Below, piece after piece: positions 24,056 through 32,872 of a stretch of DNA of 35,096 nucleotides (positions within the stretch are counted from its first letter, which is position 1; the number at the start of each line of letters is the position of its first letter). The position numbers were made by a program, and so were the translations under genes. Below the pieces are notes generated by a model. That model was not told the origin of the DNA and did no database searches. It saw nothing but the letters and a program-made list of their open reading frames with translations. The stretch spans positions 1-35,096 of the forward strand of contig JAJSZT010000033.1 of NCBI GenBank assembly GCA_030272815.1, given 5' to 3'. The DNA is from Deltaproteobacteria bacterium (GTDB lineage: Bacteria; Desulfobacterota; Desulfobacteria; Desulfobacterales; ETH-SRB1).

Positions 24056-25861
24056 TTATGAAAGCTCAATGTCCGGTCTCATGGAACGAATTAGATCATC
24101 AAGCTCATCTCCTTTGACAGTTTCCTTTTCAAGCAGAAGTTCTGCCAATTTATGGAGGATATCTATATTCTCGTTCAGAATTTTCTTTGAGCGTTTGTAT
24201 GAATTCTTTATCAGAATAGTTACTTCTTCATCAATTTTTCTGGCTGTTTCTTCGGAATAATCTCTTGGGTGTGATATTTCACGACCAAGAAAAATCTGTT
24301 CTTCACCCTTGCTATAAGAAAGCGGTCCCAGCTCTTCACTCATGCCCCATGACCGCACCATTTGCCGGGCAATATCTGTCGCCTGTTTGATATCGTTGGC
24401 TGCCCCTGTGCTTATACGGTTAAAAACAACCTCTTCTGCAACTCTTCCTCCAAAGGAAACGGTCAACTCGTTTTCCAACTGATCCTTAAATTTAAAATCT
24501 CTCTCTTCTGGTAAAAACCAGGTAATACCTGCAGCACGTCCCCTTGGAATAATTGTAATTTTGTTAACCGGATCAGCTCCCGGCAGGAAACGAGATACAA
24601 GAGCATGGCCGCCTTCGTGATATGCCGTTACTTTCCTGTCCTCCTCCCTTATTACTTTAGATTTGCGCTCAAGTCCCATATATACCTTGTCTTTTGCATC
24701 TTCAAAGTCAGACATATCAACCTTGTCTTTATTTCTTTTAGCGCCAAGCAGAGCAGCTTCATTGACAAGGTTTTCCAGATCGGCTCCGGAAAATCCCGGT
24801 GTTCCTTTTGAAAGAATAATTTGGGACACATCGGATGCAATTGGTGTTTTCTTCATGTGAACCTTAAGAATTTCTTCACGGCCTTTAATATCCGGAAGTG
24901 AAACAACGACCTGTCGGTCAAAACGGCCGGGACGCAATAGAGCAGGATCAAGAACATCAGGCCTGTTTGTAGCGGATATTAATATGACGCCTTCGTTTGA
25001 TTCAAATCCATCCATCTCAACCAGAAGTTGATTTAAAGTCTGTTCTCTTTCGTCATGTCCTCCACCGAGACCGGCTCCTCTGTGCCTTCCAACGGCATCT
25101 AGCTCATCAATAAAGATAATGCACGGAGCGTTCTTTTTACCCTGGACAAAAAGATCTCTTACACGCGATGCCCCTACTCCGACAAACATCTCAACAAAAT
25201 CAGAACCGCTTATACTAAAAAAAGGCACCCCGGCTTCGCCGGCAATAGCTCGCGCCAAAAGAGTTTTTCCTGTTCCCGGCGGTCCCATAAGAAGAACCCC
25301 CTTAGGTATTCGTCCTCCAAGACGTGTAAACTTCTTGGGTTCTCTGAGAAAATCAATAATCTCTCCCAATTCTTCCTTTGCTTCATCGATTCCGGCAACA
25401 TCATCAAAGGTTACTTTAGGAGCCTGGTCTGATTGAAGACGAGCACGACTCTTCCCAAATGAAAGCGCCTTGCCGCCACCGGCCTGCATTTGGCGCATAA
25501 AAAATATCCAAATTCCTATGAGTACAATCATAGGAAGCCATGAAGCAAGAAGAGACACATACCAGGGTGACTCTGATAAAGGTTTTGCATTAATGGCTAC
25601 GCCCTTTTGCCTGAGTATCTTGATAAGATCGCTGTCCTGAGGCGCAAACACTTTAAAACGATTATGGTTTATATCTGTTACAAAGAGTTCCTGGCCTTGA
25701 ATAACGACTCCTTCAATTCGCTCATCCTCGACCATTGCAAGAAATTCTGTGTAGCTAATCTTTGCTTCAGACACTTGCTGCTGATTAAAAAGATTATAAA
25801 GCATTATCATCAGCAGCGTAATGACAAGCCATAAAGCAATGTTCTTATAAAATGGGTTCAA
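24056..25861 (-). CDS. ftsH: ATP-dependent zinc metalloprotease FtsH
   Basis: A 601-residue membrane-anchored AAA+ protease that degrades membrane and short-lived cytosolic proteins. There are two membrane spans (about 8-25 and 103-121) with a short periplasmic domain between them. Walker A GPPGTGKT is at 193-200, the FVG pore loop at 226-228, Walker B IIFIDE at 248-253, the second region of homology includes [18 protein letters not shown] (299 on), and the zinc site HEGGH is at 415-419. Everything needed for activity is present and length is slightly short but normal. A GGAGG-like site (AGGAAATATC) precedes the ATG. It follows tilS, the common arrangement. Confidence 0.96.
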   Translation of the reverse strand: MNPFYKNIALWLVITLLMIMLYNLFNQQQVSEAKISYTEFLAMVEDERIEGVVIQGQELFVTDINHNRFKVFAPQDSDLIKILRQKGVAINAKPLSESPWYVSLLASWLPMIVLIGIWIFFMRQMQAGGGKALSFGKSRARLQSDQAPKVTFDDVAGIDEAKEELGEIIDFLREPKKFTRLGGRIPKGVLLMGPPGTGKTLLARAIAGEAGVPFFSISGSDFVEMFVGVGASRVRDLFVQGKKNAPCIIFIDELDAVGRHRGAGLGGGHDEREQTLNQLLVEMDGFESNEGVILISATNRPDVLDPALLRPGRFDRQVVVSLPDIKGREEILKVHMKKTPIASDVSQIILSKGTPGFSGADLENLVNEAALLGAKRNKDKVDMSDFEDAKDKVYMGLERKSKVIREEDRKVTAYHEGGHALVSRFLPGADPVNKITIIPRGRAAGITWFLPEERDFKFKDQLENELTVSFGGRVAEEVVFNRISTGAANDIKQATDIARQMVRSWGMSEELGPLSYSKGEEQIFLGREISHPRDYSEETARKIDEEVTILIKNSYKRSKKILNENIDILHKLAELLLEKETVKGDELDDLIRSMRPDIELS

Positions 25862-25920
25862 AAGATATTTCCTCCAAAAATTTATGGTAAGCGTTCCCTC
25901 ATATTAATCATAATTGCATA

Positions 25921-27408
25921 TTAGGCAAGAGAAACTTCCATTTTAAGTATATTTCTTGTTGATTGTTTTACTTTAAAAAAATCATCTATTCTGTAGCCAA
26001 CAACCCACATTATTTTTTTACGACTAAGCAGTATCGGACATTTAGCGCGCTGAGCTCTTGTAACCCTATTATTAATAAAATATTTTTTTACCTTCTGTGT
26101 CCCTGACATACCAAATGGTTGAAACCTGTCACCAGGTCGAAAGTTTCTTAAAACCAAAGGGAAGCTAAGTTTATCCATATCAAAAAAAGCAACATTATGT
26201 CCAGCGCAACGGATATCTGACAAATTTTCAATGTCAATCTTAGAAAATTCAATATTTAAACCAAGTTCCTTAATTAATAAGGATCTGGGAAATATCTCTT
26301 CTTTGAAGCCGGCTTCAGGTTTTAATATCCTGTATTCAAATGAAGGTTTATTCTCATCGCTTAATTTCTTACCCAGGTCACGCAATACCCTTTTTCCCCT
26401 TGAAAAGGAAACAGTATCTCCATCTCGTTTAATCCAAATACGATCTGGAAGGTCAATATGGCCAAAAGCATGTCCGCTATTTAAAAGGGAACTAACAGAA
26501 TCTATGTGCGAAAAGTTAATGCGCCTCAAATTTCCTTTTATTTCTGCAATTGCTTTTCTTATAATTCTCCTCCGGGCCGCAATATGCAATTCATTAATTG
26601 AAGAGATTGAAAGGGTAACTGAATTATTCTCAGCAGCTAAAACAGATTTATTGAATATGGGCTTTATTAAATCATCTATCCATTCCTCTTCAGATCTTAT
26701 AATTGATGCAAAACGGTTAATAGTTTCCACTATCCTTTTATTATAAGAAGATCTTAAATGTGGTATTAAATGATGACGGATTCTGTTCCGAAGGTATCTC
26801 TGGTCATTATTAGACTTGTCTAAAACAAACTTTAATTCATTAACCGCCAGGAATTCAAGTATTTCAGATTTGGTTAATTTTATTAAAGGACGAATAATTT
26901 CTCCATTCCTTACCGGTGGTATTCCTGAAATACCAACAGGACCGCTTCCCCGCAATAAATGCATTATTACAAGCTCTGCATTATCATCAGCATTATGACC
27001 GAGAGCAACCTTGTTGAACATGTATTTTTCTGCGATACTTTCAAAAAATCTGTAGCGAACAATTCTTGCTGCTTCTTCCAAAGACAACTTTTTTTCATGT
27101 CGATATTTACGAACATCTTCCTTTTTAATATAACAAGGCAAATCAAGTTTGCGTGCAAGAGATGCAACAAACTCAGCATCATCGTCTGAATCTTTTTGCC
27201 TGAGACAGTGATTTAAGTGAGCAACACCGACTCTAAGGGAAAACCGTTGAGTCAATGAGAGTATAATATGAAGCAGAGCTACAGAATCAGGCCCGCCTGA
27301 CACACAAACCAGAACTGAATCCCCTATCCCAATCATACTGTGAGCCTTAATGGTTGCCTCTACAGTTTTTATCAACTTATTTTTGTAATCTTTGAGTGGT
27401 GATAGCAT
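25921..27408 (-). CDS. tilS: tRNA(Ile)-lysidine synthetase
   Basis: A 495-residue enzyme that converts cytidine 34 of tRNA-Ile(CAU) to lysidine so that AUA is read as Ile; essential in most bacteria. The PP-loop ATPase motif SGGPDS is at 37-42, and GHNADDNAELVIMHLLRG marks the tRNA-binding part of the catalytic domain. The C-terminal domain includes LRNFRPGDRFQPFG and ends VGYRIDDFFKVKQST. It has the long (three-domain) form. The ATG at 27408 has no clear ribosome site. It is the first gene of the minus-strand operon; 27409-28078 contains a repeat element and the SRP RNA, no protein gene. Confidence 0.94.
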   Translation of the reverse strand: MLSPLKDYKNKLIKTVEATIKAHSMIGIGDSVLVCVSGGPDSVALLHIILSLTQRFSLRVGVAHLNHCLRQKDSDDDAEFVASLARKLDLPCYIKKEDVRKYRHEKKLSLEEAARIVRYRFFESIAEKYMFNKVALGHNADDNAELVIMHLLRGSGPVGISGIPPVRNGEIIRPLIKLTKSEILEFLAVNELKFVLDKSNNDQRYLRNRIRHHLIPHLRSSYNKRIVETINRFASIIRSEEEWIDDLIKPIFNKSVLAAENNSVTLSISSINELHIAARRRIIRKAIAEIKGNLRRINFSHIDSVSSLLNSGHAFGHIDLPDRIWIKRDGDTVSFSRGKRVLRDLGKKLSDENKPSFEYRILKPEAGFKEEIFPRSLLIKELGLNIEFSKIDIENLSDIRCAGHNVAFFDMDKLSFPLVLRNFRPGDRFQPFGMSGTQKVKKYFINNRVTRAQRAKCPILLSRKKIMWVVGYRIDDFFKVKQSTRNILKMEVSLA

Positions 27409-27461
27409 GAATCAGTTCTTAATATCCAAGTATATCAGCTAATATCAATCATAATAAAAAA

Positions 27462-27605
27462 GTAAGCGTTCACTGAACGTTGAAATTGGAAATTGGAAAT
27501 TTGGCCTTCATGCTTTTGTACTGTTCTTCCCAATTTCCAATTTCTATTTTAATCTCTCTCTAATTTCTACTTTCGAATTTCAAGTTTCAAGCCGTGAACG
27601 GTTAC
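27462..27605. repeat. 144-bp heptamer repeat element, inverted copy of 21042-21248
   Basis: Reads GTAAGCGTTCAC at the left end and CCGTGAACGGTTAC at the right. Its complement matches the 21042 element with about seven substitutions over the shared 144 positions, but it has only two full TTTCCAA units. It lies just upstream of tilS, so the two copies bracket the tilS-coaX operon. Confidence 0.9.
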
Positions 27606-27711
27606 ATAAAAAGTTATATAAACCTAATATAACTCATAATTAACTTTTTTCAAATTATTATAACTGTTTCCCCCTTGAAAAAATTATTTTATGAATTATT
27701 TTATACAAATG

Positions 27712-27915
27712 GTTGTGCTAGGCGGGGAGCTAGCGGTGCCCTATTCCCGAAATCCGCTTAATGCGGGGCTGAATTCCCTCTAAAGGGTTTTATCCTGGAC
27801 GTTTTCGAGTCATCCTGACCGGTCGCTGCGCAACAGACACTCACGAACCTCGTCAGATCCGGAAGGAAGCAGCGATAAGTGATACAGTCTGTGTCGTGGA
27901 TTGATCCCGGTTGAG
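27712..27915 (+). ncRNA. ffs: Signal recognition particle RNA (long bacterial form)
   Basis: The universally conserved SRP domain IV is visible: GTCAGATCCGGAAGGAAGCA at 27852-27871, with the GGAA tetraloop and the AGCA side of the internal loop. The flanking arms pair (CAGAC at 27834-27838 with GTCTG at 27887-27891). The 5' part contains GCTAGGCGGGGAGCTAGCGG and CCCTATTCCCG, the 5' segment I know from long SRP RNAs of related bacteria. The RNA binds Ffh and targets membrane proteins. Exact ends are estimated; TATACA at 27702-27707 may be its -10. I saw no clear terminator. Confidence 0.85.
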
Positions 27916-28078
27916 TTTTGGCTTAAATGTTTCAGAAAAAGATTCGATAGAGGGTGCACAACCATACAACCAGCCCTTTCAATAAACACCTTGACATTCT
28001 TACATATAGCATTATTTTTTTGTTCAAACTTTCGGCATTGAAAAAAGTGTGAAAATAACATAGGAGCAACTCTATCTG

Positions 28079-28678
28079 ATGACCGACGATAAAAAGAAAA
28101 TACAAAAAAAAGCTGAAACTGATAAGCACGGTACAGATAATAAAATATCCACAAAAAAAGATTTAGACAAAGAAAAAAAAGGCAAGGCCACTGATCCTTT
28201 AAAGGAGATGGAAACAAAGATCAAATCCTTAGAAAAGGAGGCCAAAGAAACATATGATCGCTTCTTAAGAGTTTCTGCTGAATTCGAAAATTACAAAAAA
28301 CGATCTGCTCGCGAAATGTCTGAGTTCAAAAAGTTCGCAAATGAATCCTTAATTAAAGAATTGCTTTTAGTTGTTGACAATATGGAACGGGCAATAAATT
28401 CGTCAAAAGATGAAGGGAGCTCAAATAATAGTTTAGTTGAAGGGATTGATATGACCCTTAAAGAATTACTTAAAATTTTTGAAAAATTTGGTGTAAAACA
28501 AGTTGAATCACTGGGAAAGCCTTTTGATCCAAATTTTCATCAAGCTGTTATGCAGCAGGAAAACGATGAGCACCCACACAATACAGTCATAAATGAGCTT
28601 CAAAAAGGATATATAATAAATGAAAGATTACTAAGACCGGCAACGGTTGTAGTCTCCATGTCAAAAGAAAAAAAATAA
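28079..28678 (+). CDS. grpE: Nucleotide exchange factor GrpE
   Basis: A 199-residue DnaK co-chaperone that releases ADP. Residues 1-45 are Lys/Asp-rich and disordered, followed by a long dimerising helix (about 45-105, with FLRVSAEFENYKKR) and the C-terminal beta domain ending GYIINERLLRPATVVVSM, the GrpE signature. The ribosome site TAGGAG is 13 bases from the ATG, somewhat far. No hrcA precedes it, and I find no CIRCE element or convincing heat-shock sigma promoter in the 160 bases upstream. dnaK follows after 36 bases. Confidence 0.94.
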   Translation: MTDDKKKIQKKAETDKHGTDNKISTKKDLDKEKKGKATDPLKEMETKIKSLEKEAKETYDRFLRVSAEFENYKKRSAREMSEFKKFANESLIKELLLVVDNMERAINSSKDEGSSNNSLVEGIDMTLKELLKIFEKFGVKQVESLGKPFDPNFHQAVMQQENDEHPHNTVINELQKGYIINERLLRPATVVVSMSKEKK

Positions 28679-28714
28679 TAAGCAGATTATATATAATTAC
28701 AAGGAGGAAAAACA

Positions 28715-30643
28715 ATGGGCAAGATAATAGGAATAGATCTTGGCACCACAAATTCATGTGTGGCTATAATGGAAGGGGGTGAAGCAAAAATAATAACCAA
28801 CCCCGAGGGAGGGCGTACAACCCCTTCTATTGTTGCTGTTACAGACAGTGGTGAGAGATTGGTAGGCCAGATTGCAAAGAGGCAGTCAATCACAAATCCG
28901 GAGAATACGGTCTTTGCTGTGAAGAGACTTATAGGGCGGAAGTTTGCTTCACCTGAAGTACAAAATGATATTAAGATACTTCCTTACAAACTTGAGCAGG
29001 CAAGCAATGGTGATATACGAATAAATCTTCGCGGGAAGCAACATAGCCCTGCAGAAGTATCGTCTTTTATACTGGCAAATATAAAGAAAACAGCGGAGGA
29101 ATTTCTCGGAGAAACAGTATCTGACGCAGTAATTACCGTGCCTGCCTATTTTAATGACAGCCAGCGCCAGGCAACCAAGGACGCAGGAAGGGTTGCAGGC
29201 CTGAATGTTTTAAGAATTATAAACGAACCTACTGCTGCATCACTTGCTTATGGTCTGGATAAAAAAAAGGAAGAAAAAATTGGCGTCTTTGATCTTGGTG
29301 GAGGTACATTTGATATATCCATACTTGAAATCGGAGAAGGTGTCTTTGAAGTAAAGTCTACAAATGGTGATACCCATCTCGGTGGAGAAGATTTCGACCT
29401 TCGACTTATCAATTATATAGCAAACGAATTCAAAAAAGACCAGGGTATTGATATAAGAAACGATAAAATGGCTCTTCAGCGCCTGAAAGAAGCTGCAGAA
29501 AAAGCTAAGATGGAACTATCCACATCAATGGAAACAGATGTAAATCTGCCATTCATAACCGCCGACGCCAGTGGGCCAAAGCACCTTAATATAAAGCTGA
29601 CAAGAGCCAAACTTGAAGCGCTTGCAAGTGATTTGCTCGACAAGCTTGAAAAACCATGCCAGGTTGCACTTAAAGATGCAAACCTCTCTCCAAAAGATAT
29701 TGATGAGATTATACTTGTTGGCGGCATGACTCGCATGCCGGCTGTTCAGGAGAGAGTTAAAAAACTGTTTGATAAAGAACCTAACAAAAGTGTTAACCCT
29801 GACGAAGTAGTTGCGATAGGCGCAGCCATTCAGGGAGGAGTGCTTAAAGGAGACGTTAAGGATGTTCTCCTCCTCGATGTTACGCCTCTTTCTCTTGGAA
29901 TCGAGACATTGGGCGGCATTATGACAAAGCTAATTGAAAAGAACACAACAATTCCTACTAAAAAAAGCCAGATTTTCTCAACCGCTGCTGATAGCCAGCC
30001 TGCGGTTTCTATTCATGTTCTGCAGGGAGAAAGGGAAATGGCTGGCGGCAACAAGACCCTTGGACGCTTTGAACTCGTTGGGATTCCACCAGCGCCAAGG
30101 GGTGTGCCTCAAATAGAAGTAGGCTTTGATATAGATGCCAATGGTATTGTTAACGTATCTGCAAAGGATATAGCTACAGGTAAAGAACAGTCAATCCAGA
30201 TTACTGCCTCTTCCGGTTTGTCAAAGGAAGAAATAGACAATCTCGTAAAAGATGCGGAACTTCATGCAGAAGACGACAAAAAGAAAAGATCTTTGGTAGA
30301 CGCCCGCAATACTGCCGACGCTTTGATCTATTCAACTGAAAAATCCTTGAAAGACCTTGGAGACAAGGTTGACAGTGCCACTAAGACCAAGGTTGAGGAT
30401 GTAATAAGCCAGCTTAAAAAAGCAATGGAAGGGGATGATGAAGCGGAGATCAAGCGGTTGAGCGATGAATTAACCCAGTCTTCACATAAACTGGCTGAAG
30501 CCATCTATCAGCAGGCATCTCAGGCTGGAGAACAGCAAGCAGGCACCGGCACTGAAAGTGCACAACAGGCAGGGGCTTCTTCATCCACAGATGAAGATGT
30601 GGTAGATGCCGATTTTGAGGAAGTAAAGGACGAGAAAAAGTAA
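28715..30643 (+). CDS. dnaK: Chaperone DnaK (Hsp70)
   Basis: A 642-residue Hsp70. The ATPase domain opens [17 protein letters not shown] and includes [12 protein letters not shown] and [12 protein letters not shown]. The linker [15 protein letters not shown] leads to the substrate-binding domain and a helical lid. A Gln/Ala/Gly-rich tail ends [15 protein letters not shown], a typical bacterial C-terminus. The ribosome site AAGGAGG is strong. dnaJ, which often follows, is absent: after the stop comes a heptamer repeat element and then a gene on the opposite strand. Confidence 0.97.
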   Translation: MGKIIGIDLGTTNSCVAIMEGGEAKIITNPEGGRTTPSIVAVTDSGERLVGQIAKRQSITNPENTVFAVKRLIGRKFASPEVQNDIKILPYKLEQASNGDIRINLRGKQHSPAEVSSFILANIKKTAEEFLGETVSDAVITVPAYFNDSQRQATKDAGRVAGLNVLRIINEPTAASLAYGLDKKKEEKIGVFDLGGGTFDISILEIGEGVFEVKSTNGDTHLGGEDFDLRLINYIANEFKKDQGIDIRNDKMALQRLKEAAEKAKMELSTSMETDVNLPFITADASGPKHLNIKLTRAKLEALASDLLDKLEKPCQVALKDANLSPKDIDEIILVGGMTRMPAVQERVKKLFDKEPNKSVNPDEVVAIGAAIQGGVLKGDVKDVLLLDVTPLSLGIETLGGIMTKLIEKNTTIPTKKSQIFSTAADSQPAVSIHVLQGEREMAGGNKTLGRFELVGIPPAPRGVPQIEVGFDIDANGIVNVSAKDIATGKEQSIQITASSGLSKEEIDNLVKDAELHAEDDKKKRSLVDARNTADALIYSTEKSLKDLGDKVDSATKTKVEDVISQLKKAMEGDDEAEIKRLSDELTQSSHKLAEAIYQQASQAGEQQAGTGTESAQQAGASSSTDEDVVDADFEEVKDEKK

Positions 30644-30644
30644 T

Positions 30645-30724
30645 GTGACCGTTTACGGTTTACGGTTTACAGTTAAGAGTTTTATGTTTTGATCAACCGT
30701 TAACTGTTAACCGTAAACGGTTAC
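30645..30724. repeat. Heptamer repeat element with inverted arms after dnaK
   Basis: Left arm GTGACCGTTTACGGTTTACG and onward has the 7-mer GGTTTAC three times. The right arm reads AACCGTTAACTGTTAACCGT and ends AAACGGTTAC. It begins one base after the dnaK stop and folds into a long hairpin around TTTTATGTTTTGATC. It is related, in inverse orientation, to 19041-19153. Confidence 0.85.
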
Positions 30725-30740
30725 AAAGTAATAAAGATAG

Positions 30741-30767
30741 TCGAGTGGTTGACTACTTAACCACTCG
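30741..30767. terminator. Perfect hairpin between dnaK and the U32 gene (possible terminator)
   Basis: GTCGAGTGGTT (30741-30751) pairs with AACCACTCGAC (about 30757-30767) around a short loop. It lies between convergent genes, so it could stop transcription from both sides, but the flanking T-runs are weak. Confidence 0.4.
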
Positions 30768-30772
30768 ACCAC

Positions 30773-32752
30773 TCAAAGAAGACCTATGTCCCAATTCCAA
30801 TGCCCGGGTCTTTTTTTCATCTTAACACCTTTGGGCAAAGGTTCTATAATATGTACAAAAAGACTGTAACCCGCTTTTTTAAGCCTTTCCTTTTTATCGC
30901 GGAGATCCAACTCCCAATTTGGATATACCCAGAACTCTGATCCGTATTTTTTTACCCAGGCATGCTCTCCCTTTGGGCTGCTGAATAAATGCTCTGTTTT
31001 AACATCTTCCGCCAGAAAGCGTGAGATACTAAGAGGCCAGTTGCCGGATATTACAATACCCAAAGGAAGGGGACTGTGCTCCGGTAATTGCAAATAATCT
31101 TTTCGGCTCAGCTCCGGGCTGACAATAACTCCAGTAAAGCCCAAATTTGCCAGGGAATTTATGGCCAGCGTATTTGTTATATTGCAAAATGGCCCTGCCC
31201 ATAGATTTAAATTTTTTTGTTCCTTAAAAAAGGCCATCTGCCATGGAATATTCAGGACAAAATTACGGCCGCCTTTTTTTAATATAAATTCGATGGTCTT
31301 TTTATATTGTTCTTCATGTTCAGGCCATATAACTGGTGGAAGCCACCACCAGATACCAGGTGCAAAGCCTGTATGAAGCTTTTCCCTGGATTCATCATAC
31401 AGCCAGATTCCAGACTGATCATGGGATTTTTTCTTATTCATTTTTCTGAATACATGAATTTCAAATACCCTCTGCTTTTTGTTATATCTCTTTGAAAGTC
31501 CGGCATTAAATGTCGAAGAATCAACTCTAACCTCTTGCGGTTTGGACAGCTTATCCTCAACTTTGGCCATCATCTCTCCAAGGGCATTTTCCCGTCTGTC
31601 TAATAGGAAAACAGGGGCTCCTAACGAAACATTTTTTCCTGAACTCAGCTTAAGATAAAAGCGCCCCTTTTTAGGCACGTATTTGCCAACCCTGTTTACA
31701 CTATGCCAATGATCATCTTCATATCCTATGCGCAAAACATCGCCAGGCAAAAGCTCCTCTATTGGAACAAAATAAGGTTTCCCTTTAGGACCTTTTATTC
31801 TTCCCATATAAAGTCCGGAAGCTGTTTGACCATTTGTATTTACTGGATTATAAGGCCGTTGCGACAGAAAATTAAAATGTGTGCTTTCCCTGCCAAGAGC
31901 CCTCGATATCAATTGAATAGCTGTTTTCTTCATCTGCGGATCGCTTCCATGATCTCTTAACATTTGATAGGCCTTGACTGTGTAATAAACATAATGTGGA
32001 CCTTTTTTGCGACCTTCAATCTTCCAGACCTTCACTTCAGGGACAGGCAACAAAATCTTGACAAGCACATCGAGGCTTAAGTCCTGACACGAAAAAAATC
32101 TTTTTATGGTATTTTCCTGAGTATAAAACCTGCGGCATGGCTGAACACATCTGCCCCTGAGCCCGCTTTTGCCGCCCATATAACTGCTCCAGTAACACCT
32201 GCCTGAAACGCCGTAACAAAGAGCCCCATGGACAAACACTTCAAGGCCAAGGCCGCTTGGGCAGGCCTTAGCCATAGCCTTGATTTCATCTATACTCAAC
32301 TCCCTTGGAACAACTACCATGTTGACTCCGGGTTGTTTGCGGACAAGCTTTAAAGCCATTGGAAAGCTTATATTCGCAAGTGTAGATAAATGGATTTCTC
32401 CAGTAAAACCTGTTTGCCTGATTAACTCTATAAGCGACAGGTCCTGTATTATAAGGGCATCAGGTTTAGCAAACCTATCCAACTGCTCAAGAAGCCTTCC
32501 CGCAATATTAAGATCATCCTGCTTTAAAAGGGAGTTGAATGCTACATAGACTTTCGTTCCCATGTCATGGGCAAGCTGAATAAGAGGGATTAGTTCTTCA
32601 ATAGAAAAATTTTTTGCCTCCATTCTAGCGGATAATATTTTAAGACCGCAATATATAGCATCCGCCCCTGCTGCAAGAGCAGCTAAAAATGAGTCTTTAT
32701 TCCCGGCAGGAGCTAAAATATTGGGGACAGGTTTTGTTTCTTTTTCTATCAT
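30773..32752 (-). CDS. U32 family peptidase-like protein (RlhA/YegQ type)
   Basis: A protein of about 659 residues in the U32 family. The N-terminal TIM-barrel-like domain opens ILAPAGNKDSFLAALAAGAD. The family signature EVFVHGALCYGVSGRCYWSS, followed by GRCVQPCRR, carries the cysteines that ligate an iron-sulfur cluster in characterised members. Bacterial U32 proteins such as RlhA, TrhP and UbiU/V are hydroxylation factors for rRNA, tRNA or quinones rather than true collagenases. The long C-terminal half (about 330-659) resembles the RlhA/YdcP arrangement plus an extra domain. The start is ATG 32752; a GTG at 32776 is possible. Neither has a clear ribosome site. Confidence 0.85.
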   Translation of the reverse strand: MIEKETKPVPNILAPAGNKDSFLAALAAGADAIYCGLKILSARMEAKNFSIEELIPLIQLAHDMGTKVYVAFNSLLKQDDLNIAGRLLEQLDRFAKPDALIIQDLSLIELIRQTGFTGEIHLSTLANISFPMALKLVRKQPGVNMVVVPRELSIDEIKAMAKACPSGLGLEVFVHGALCYGVSGRCYWSSYMGGKSGLRGRCVQPCRRFYTQENTIKRFFSCQDLSLDVLVKILLPVPEVKVWKIEGRKKGPHYVYYTVKAYQMLRDHGSDPQMKKTAIQLISRALGRESTHFNFLSQRPYNPVNTNGQTASGLYMGRIKGPKGKPYFVPIEELLPGDVLRIGYEDDHWHSVNRVGKYVPKKGRFYLKLSSGKNVSLGAPVFLLDRRENALGEMMAKVEDKLSKPQEVRVDSSTFNAGLSKRYNKKQRVFEIHVFRKMNKKKSHDQSGIWLYDESREKLHTGFAPGIWWWLPPVIWPEHEEQYKKTIEFILKKGGRNFVLNIPWQMAFFKEQKNLNLWAGPFCNITNTLAINSLANLGFTGVIVSPELSRKDYLQLPEHSPLPLGIVISGNWPLSISRFLAEDVKTEHLFSSPKGEHAWVKKYGSEFWVYPNWELDLRDKKERLKKAGYSLFVHIIEPLPKGVKMKKRPGHWNWDIGLL

Positions 32753-32872
32753 TAATTTGATACTCGTAGGGTTCACTGAAAGTCTACAGCCTTGAAAAAC
32801 CAGACAGACTCTGGCAGATGAAAAGCAGGTTCGATATGCATTCAGGGTAATTGGGCAGGGTCGTGAAGATGC

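Noticed and set aside
27930-28078. CIRCE or heat-shock promoter before grpE
   Set aside because: No TTAGCACTC-N9-GAGTGCTAA repeat; TTGACA at 27991 lacks a suitably spaced -10.
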